Position numbers and translations under genes: made by a program. This document shows positions 57,505 to 64,000 of a DNA stretch of 64,000 nt, piece by piece (within the stretch, counting starts at the first letter, position 1; each line of letters starts with the position of its first letter). Below the pieces are notes generated by a model. The model ran no database searches. It worked only from the letters and a program-made list of their open reading frames with translations, and had not been told where the DNA came from. Origin of the DNA: Tanypteryx hageni (lineage: Eukaryota > Arthropoda > Insecta > Odonata > Petaluridae); the NCBI GenBank assembly GCA_028673005.1, contig CM054120.1:55364057-55428056 (forward strand), given 5' to 3'.

Positions 57505-59455
57505 ATATAATGCATAAAAATGGAAAAAAGACTTAGAAACCTCCTCCCTTTTATGTGATGTATTCTTCTTAAATGCGCCTATTGTATCAAAAAAACCAAG
57601 TATAGGCACTCCCCTCTAAACAAACAAAAGATATACAGTTCGAAGGAAACATGCAACCAGCTAGAGGTATTATATCCTGGATGTTAATTGGCACACTAAT
57701 AATATCACACGACAGTCGAGAAAATCTTTTTGGAGAAAACTTCAGCTCCTTCATCAGATTCAGACGAATATCACATGGAAAACTTAAGCTGCTGAATAAA
57801 TAACAGCGGAAAATTTTAGGAACAACCTCAAGCTGAATACGGAAATAATGATCCAAATAAAACAAATAAAATATACCTTCCTATACATATATGCGTACAG
57901 TATAGTCCTGATTATCCGACCTCCGAATGCCCGACATTCCGTGTAATCCGACAGCCATAGGCAGCTCAATATCTGAGGCGAAAAATTATCGGTTAATTCG
58001 GACAAATTTTTTAAATTTAAAGCGAAATGCTATTATCTCATTGACAACAAAGGATTGTTTGGTGAGAATATATATATAACTACGATGAAATAGTCTTAAA
58101 TTTTAAATTACTGCCTTCCAATCTTTAGCTTCTGGGCATGAATCTGCATTTACTAGGTATAAACGAATTAATGAGAGATGGTAATAATAATCCCATCATA
58201 GGATAGACAGAAACCGGAAACGTAGAACAAATTGGACCACCGGAACCAATTATCTGACTCTCGGTCATTAAGCCGGTTTACAAGAACAGGTGTAATCCTA
58301 AACATTGCAGAATAATTGCAAATCTCTTTTACCAGCGAAAATATTACACCAATAATGAGCATTTTTTGGCCTCTGTGGTCTAAATTTGCGGGACAATAAA
58401 TTAACAGACATTTTTACATTGCAATGTATGAGAATGGAAATTTTCTAATGTCTTCATTTTAATCGTCTTGCAATAATTAGATGATTTCATGATGAATTTT
58501 TATGGTAAAAATATTAATATCTTCCACTAGTCCACAGTCACAAGTAGCACATAAATGCTACGAACATAAAACAAGAAAGATCAGTGAGCATTAAATGAAT
58601 TCTATGTTAACGCGGATAGTAAAAGAAATAATGGCATGCAAGATTTGGAATTTAACCTCTTACAGATGTGATGTATTTTTTAGGATTTCACTTAGGGTGT
58701 CATAAAAAAGAATCATAAGGACACCTCCCGACACTACATATTGACTTCATGAAATGACGTAGATAAATCCTTCGAAAATCTATTTTGGGTAATACCTGGC
58801 TAGAATCCCTCCATTTAGGCAAATATCATACAGAAACCTTAAGATACAGTAAAACTAACAAACGTAAAATTGTAGGACCCCCCTCATGCAGAATAAACGG
58901 ATTAAAATTATCCAAATATTTCATATGGGATGTGCATACCATAAATGGGCTTGTTCGTATTTAAAATCGAACGAAAATATTGAAGTATGAGAGAAAATTT
59001 GCATCGTAATGAAACTGTTACCAAACGTGCAACATTTATGATTCCATTTACAGAACAAAACAATAGTTCAATTCGGTGAGAAAAGTCGGCAATACTCTCC
59101 TCCACATTGAATAGATTGCACATAAGCTGTGGATAGGATTGTTTAGGGAATAATATATACACCATAGGATAGCTCGTAAATGGAATCGTTGCTGAAATTC
59201 GAGATACCGAACCCATTACTTTTAACATTCTTTAAAACCGATTTACAAGAAAAGACGTTTTTAAACAGAAACGCAGGACAATAGAAGTTAAGAGAAAATC
59301 TCTTTTTCCAACGAAAGGCAAAATTTTTCCATGGAAAATGCCTCGAGATGAACACCAGCTTTCATCATACCTTTCAGACCTAGATCACACGTTATATTTA
59401 TGTCGCTGTATAAGTAGTAAGCAGAAAACTAGGTGTAGACACCGTTTTAAACGGA
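57505..59455. repeat. Diverged satellite monomers C and D, between units 8 and 9
   Basis: Homologous to 38640-40590. It is cut at ACGGAG (59455). Minus frames 57587-57865, 57784-58005, 58908-59228 and 59143-59355 are altered versions of those in the 4.23 kb units and show no domain. Confidence 0.78.
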
Positions 59456-60737
59456 GTAAAAGGCAGCGGGCCCGGATCCTGCGCAAGTATGATTTTGACA
59501 GTGTCGCTCGACCCCCTGTTTTTGAGGTTTGAGGAGACTGCGCAAATTCAGCTGATCCGTCCTTCAGAAGGGTCGTTATGCCGTTGCCCACCTGGCGTTC
59601 TTCGTAAAAGCAGGAAAATGCCAGAACCGGGTTTTACGAGCTTTAGTGCCGCGTTGGAAATGACTAGCATAACTTCTTCCGCAATGCGCGGCATTTGTAA
59701 TATTGCCTCATTCGGGATTCCATCCATAACGGGGGGCCTTGATGCGTCGCAGCTGTTTTTTGGAATGGATAAGCACTTCTTCTGTACATGTAGGAGGTAC
59801 TATATCGTAATCCTCCTAAGTTCAGTTTATTTTCAGGCTCCCCCAATCGGCTGGGAGTGACCTGAGAAGGTTTTCTAGATAGTTGGCCATTATTTCCGCC
59901 ATTTCTCTGGGAGTGGTCGATTCATCTTGTGCAGTTCTCAAAGAGGATTCCCTGGTTAGTGGTCTACTAAGATTTCTAACGGAGCGCCAGATGGAACCAT
60001 ATTTTTGGGTAGGTTGGAGGCGAACTTTTTCCAGTTTCTAGTCCTATATTCTTTTATGACTAATAAAATTTGTCTTTCCATCCATCGAACCTTTCTCCAG
60101 TATCGCGGATCTCCAGTCTTCGGGTTCACGCCGCATTTTGTTTTTCCTGGCTATGAAAGCTAAAATATCTCTAGGGAGTGCTAGGTGGTTGGTTTGGCGT
60201 GCACGGATTGTAGAAGTGGAGTGTTGTAGTGCCTTAATCATTTGTGAGGAGAGTGATTCCGATAATTTATCTACCTCTTTGTTAGATTGGATGGTTTTTA
60301 TTTCCGGAAGGGCATCTGTCAATGTTTTCCGTTACTTTACCCAATGTATGTGGTCATATCGGAGTTTTGGCATTTGAGGAGAAGCGTAAGTTTAACTCCA
60401 ATTTGAATTTTAACTGGATTATGCTCGCTACTAAAAGCTGTGTAGAGCCCCATGGAGGTGTTTATGCCCTTATATGCTGCAATGTCAAGCGTTTGATGAA
60501 AGCGAGTCGGATGATCGAGTCCGGTAATTATTAGATAGTTGGAGTCTGCTCAGCTTAGTAGCTTATTCCCATTCGGGTTATCCCTGGTGGATTTCCATTA
60601 TGTAAAGCTCTATAATAGCCGGCCGAATGAACTGGGTCGTCAGTGTTAAATATTCTAGTTTATTGCATTAAGAATTGCAAGAGCACAGAGGTCTTATTTT
60701 TGACTCCTCCATTAGCGTGCAATTCGCAATGCTCATT
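59456..60737 (-). pseudogene. ORF2-A, unit 9
   Basis: Starts directly at AGTAAAAGGCAGCGG, without the tRNA-like half, 5'UTR-B, gag-B or RT-B. The linker frame 60044-60322 has ALQHSTSTIRARQTNHL like unit 4. A sixth G at 59731-59737 (GGGGGG) shifts the RT-start frame. The endonuclease ATG is at about 60735-60737. Confidence 0.76.
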
Positions 60738-60776
60738 CCTCTGATGTTATTAAGTTTATGGGCCATATTGTGCGGC

Positions 60777-62269
60777 TTAGTCATTATGGAATGAAGAGAG
60801 ATGGGCGAGTTGGTCTTGTAGGGCGTTGGTAATGCCTATTAGCCTAGTTACTATTGGAAACATCGATAGATCTGTTCCGGAAGTATTTGCTGATGCTTTT
60901 TCCAAATTGGGATGGAGGTTTCGAGGCATTTCTAGCCTTGGTCGTTTGGAGGTGCGTGGCGATGCTCGGATATTGATGTGCCCCAAAGATTCTGCTTCAG
61001 TGTTGTTGTGCCCTTCCGTGAGTCAAACTCTTTCGCTGGGGTAGGTCCCACTTCCGTAGGGGGTCTGTCAACTCGTGAGTTTTTAGTCGACTTAACGTGT
61101 TGGCCCTTCCGGTTTCCTTGGATGGGTTCGTATGCTCCTCTCATTTTCCCCAGTTGCTTATTATATATGGAGCATTTTCTGGAACATGAGGCGTGATCGC
61201 CCCCACAGATAAAGCATGTAGCTGATGTGTCTAGTGGTTTGGTACTTTCCGTAATTTCGTGGGGGCTGGCACACGTATTGCACTTAGGAGCGGCCGTACA
61301 TTTTGTTGATCAATGTCCTTATCGGTTGCATCTATAGAACATTCTTCGTCTTTGGCACTTAAATTGTTGAATGTGCACTGGAATCCTTCTGATGCTTTTA
61401 TTGTTGCAGATATCAAACGGAGATAAATTTGCACTTACCGTTACGGCATAAAGATCTGATGGCTCATTAGTATTTTTGGCTAAGTTTCGCACTCTGGTTA
61501 CAGGGATCCCGCTAGCAATGAGATCTTGTTTGATATAATCTGTGTCAACGTTGCAATGTAATCCTCTAACGTAGTATTGCATTGTTTCGTCTTTGCAGGC
61601 GTCCCAGGTGCTAGTTTGAGCTATTTCGTCAGCTAGCATCCTGCCGACTTTGTCGAAGTCGTCCTTAGCTTGTACTTGAAGTTTTGTTACCCCTTTGGTG
61701 TTTTTAATTGTAAAGTTTTGGTTCGCGCATTTGGCTTGTATGGCTTCAAGAAATCGCTTAAAGCTAGCTATTTAGAAAATGGCTATGGTGGGTGGTAGTT
61801 GTGAACTTGGCGCAGGTGTTACGGCTGAATTTGGAGTCGAGTCCTATGAGGGAATAGTATCTGTTGGTCAAAGGGACGGCTGCGTCTCCCTGTTGCCTTT
61901 TTCGTTTTTTTATAGTTTCCTCCACATTTATGATGGCTTTAGTATTTGTTGGCCCTTTGCTGGTGATTTGCTCGGCGGTGGTGATTCATCTTGGACGAGG
62001 TTATTCCATGTCTTTTTCAATAATAAAAATATTATGCTCCCGGATGGGTTGCCTATCTAGTAGGGTTCTTGACTGACCCTCGTCAGTTTTAAAACCGTTA
62101 CCATTATCGGTTGTGTCATTGTCAATAAAACTTTATCCAAAAAAAACTTGTTTAATGTCCTTGGGTACAGTAACATTTGCCCAAATTTGTCTTAGGTGCC
62201 TTTTTGTTCGGTGGAGATCTGTTAAGCGTCATATTTGCGGTCTCTTAATGGGCTATCTAAAAGGTGGGG
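60777..62269 (-). pseudogene. gag-A, unit 9
   Basis: The frame 61319-61639 holds LADEIAQTSTWDACKDETMQ and YYVRGLHCNVDTDYIKQDL, where QDLIASGIP is closer to a family-like sequence than VYLSASGIP. Knuckle 2 reads CNTCASPHEITES: its last Cys is lost. Knuckle 3 is decayed. A 15 bp insertion (about 61769-61785, GGCTAT duplicated at the ends) interrupts the start of the middle domain. Confidence 0.82.
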
Positions 62270-63849
62270 GACCAACATGTCCAACAAACTGCCACCTGTC
62301 TAAATAGACGAAAAAAGCGAGGCGGGTGAGAACGTGGGGTCTCGTTATCCACCCCCCGCAAGAAAAAAGTGAGTTTACCCGTGCAATGGTCACCCAGGTG
62401 CTCCGCTGGCAGCGAAGCGTGCGGTTTACCCCTAGGTGGAACCTGGGTTCGCTCTGAAAGCCCTAACAGCTCTGGACCACAGCTGATTACTGTACTTCCT
62501 CCCCAAGGGGGAGTTTTCGAACACCAGACAGAGCTACGGAAAGCTATGGGAATATGTTGGTTGAATGCCGCTAGACATAAGCCAACGATCGATCGGTTTA
62601 CTCTGCTGAGCTCCGCTTGGCTAGCTCACCTCCGTGACTGACTAACAGAGCACCCAAGCATATAAACATACAAAAGAAGCAGCAACCGAAGACCTTTTCA
62701 GGGCCACCAATGACGTGACTGGAGTAACGGCACATTTCAGGGCTACAGAGGCAGCAATGGTCCTTCGCAAGGCAACCGCCTATAGTTGGGTTGAAGCTGA
62801 ATATGAACAAGAAAGTTAACACTGTTGGGTGTCCTTTGCTTACAATGGTCAGCATCGCAGGTAGAATACAAAACTCAATATTCAGGTCTAAGATATGCAG
62901 GCTCAAGATCAATAGAACTGTATCAGCCTCAGGTGGTAAGGGAATACGAACAGAACTAAGGATTTTTGTAGCAGGTCATTCCAGACGAGCATGGCTCTCT
63001 GTGAGAATACTAATATAATCACGCGATTTACAAGAATCTCTTTGGAAAAACTTAGGCTACCTCATCAGATTTAGACGAATATCACATGGAAGACGTAAGC
63101 TGCCGAATAAGTAAAAGCGGAAAATTATAGGAACAATCTCATGTTGGAAACGGAAAAAAATGATCCAAATATATCAAATGGAAGAAATATTCCATATACA
63201 AACATGTATATTTTGAAAAGAGTACAGAAATTCTGATGAAAGACAGAAGGGGTCCATCGAAATGTAATTGTTCCAAAGGTGCAAAAACAATATGCCCAAA
63301 GAGATAGCAATACATTATTCTTTTTCGGATATGAAGAATGGAAACTCCCTCCCATATGGAGAGATTGCACGTAAATTGTTTATCAGGATAGTTCACTGAA
63401 TATTATACCCATCATAGGACACACGGGAAACGGAAATTTTGTATAACTTGCAGAGCCTATGCCCATTATCTGACTTTGTCTAAAGAAGGTTATTTACAAG
63501 AATAGGTAAATTCACAGAGAAAAGCGAAATTATGAATTATAACTTGAAATCTCTTGTTCCAGCGGAAGGAAAAGTGGTTACGCTCTATCGTAGTATTCCT
63601 TGAATAGAGGTAGGGTTGTGTACGAAATATTCTACGATAAAAGTTTTCCCTTGTGAGAAGAATTTTTATAGATGCATTGCAATTTTCTGATTACAAATTA
63701 TGGGAATTGAAATTCGCAAACATCTTCAATTTCACCGACGTGAAATAAATGTTGCTTGTATATGATATGTATGCCTTATATACACCCCATACAGGCTCAT
63801 CTATGGAAAATAAATAACAGGAAAATACATAAAAATTCTTTTTCAACAA
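62270..63849. repeat. 5'UTR-A + L + satellite, unit 9
   Basis: The most diverged copy of the 1.5 kb composition. The L first frame reads RATNDVTGVTAHFRATEAA then AYSWVEAEYEQES. The 5'UTR-A end is degraded (GACTGACTAACAGAGC). It ends at TTTTTCAACAA, where the other copies continue TATAATGC. Confidence 0.82.
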
Positions 63850-63875
63850 CTCGTTTCCCAATGCTCGTGGTGAAC

Positions 63876-63883
63876 GGACGTGC
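63876..63883 (+). promoter_or_regulatory. DPE-like motif GGACGTGC
   Basis: Matches RGACGTGY, the downstream promoter element shared by Drosophila LINEs such as jockey, Doc, F and I. Its first base is +28 if transcription starts at A63849, which is the satellite/element boundary. The agreement of the two independent positions supports a complete 5' end. Confidence 0.6.
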
Positions 63884-63935
63884 CTATCCCTTTGCTCTGA
63901 CCCTCACTTTCACTTCCGCCCCCACTCTACCAACC

Positions 63936-64000
63936 ATGTCCGCGAAGACTAGCTTGCAGGCCCAAAACGCCGATCTTAGATCCCAGAATAGGGATCTGAA
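63936..64000 (+). CDS. ORF1 N-terminus of the plus-strand LINE (partial, coiled coil)
   Basis: First ATG after the promoter region to frame a plausible protein (CCAACCATGTCC). 21 codons are visible: Leu at 7, 14 and 21 and Asn at 11 and 18, a seven-residue spacing with Asn at an 'a'-like core position, as in leucine zippers. Coiled coils near the N-terminus are common in LINE ORF1 proteins that trimerise and bind RNA. The frame is open to the window edge. The identity beyond 'likely ORF1' cannot be settled. Confidence 0.5.
   Translation, partial: MSAKTSLQAQNADLRSQNRDL

Larger units (their letters stand above)
63850..64000 (+). mobile_element. 5' end of a new non-LTR retrotransposon, plus strand
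   Basis: Homology to satellite stops after CAACAA (63849). The new sequence begins CTCGTTTCCC, includes a downstream promoter motif, then an ATG with a leucine-zipper-like start. The orientation is opposite to all other retroelement fragments. The 3' end lies outside the window, so no target-site duplication can be checked. Confidence 0.65.

Noticed and set aside
1..63849. Telomeric array of head-to-tail LINEs (HeT-A/TART style)
   Set aside because: No 3'UTRs or oligo(A) junctions between copies, and no simple telomere repeats. Tandem order is explained by unequal exchange.

Overview
The window is eukaryotic repeat DNA with no host gene I can recognise: no intact long reading frame, no rRNA, no complete tRNA and no bacterial operon structure. 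Almost everything belongs to three sequence classes. (1) Broken 5' halves of non-LTR (LINE-type) retrotransposons, all on the minus strand. (2) A diverged AT-rich satellite whose monomers share ordered conserved blocks. (3) A segment 'L' of unknown origin. An arthropod, probably an insect, is the best guess. The retroelement gag has multiple CCHC knuckles and a jockey/I/R1-type layout, and the promoter at the right edge resembles the downstream-element promoters of Drosophila LINEs. Species and chromosome cannot be read from the sequence. A W/Y/B chromosome, pericentromere, subtelomere or piRNA locus would all fit.

Layout. 1-890 is the end of a unit (gag-A fragment). 891-8450 is a tandem array of 1,515-1,517 bp monomers (5'UTR-A + L + satellite) with a 3,032 bp dimeric higher-order period. 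8451-38570 holds four macro-units. Units 2 and 3 are 6,641 bp each and nearly identical. Unit 1 is longer by a 1.5 kb monomer plus three extra 174 bp repeats, and unit 4 by a 1.5 kb monomer. 38571-51267 holds three 4.23 kb units rich in diverged satellite with only a short gag remnant. 51268-57433 is unit 8, the least decayed copy of the retroelement block. A 71 bp filler (57434-57504) joins it to diverged satellite (57505-59455), which switches abruptly at 59456 into unit 9 (ORF2, gag-A, 5'UTR-A, L, satellite, to 63849). 63850-64000 is the 5' end of a different LINE on the plus strand.

Within a macro-unit, read on the minus strand, the order is: 5'UTR-A, gag-A (ORF1 with zinc knuckles), ORF2-A (endonuclease start, linker, RT start), a plus-strand tRNA-like half, 5'UTR-B with tandem modules, gag-B N-terminal part, a second RT fragment, then satellite. 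Both elements stop inside the RT domain. I found no catalytic RT motif, RNase H, 3'UTR or poly(A). Every gag-A copy that contains the first zinc knuckle has the same two stop codons there, so the block was dead before it was amplified. The locus looks like dead LINE 5' ends inserted in satellite and then amplified by unequal exchange, with patchwork conversion between units. It is not a set of working genes.
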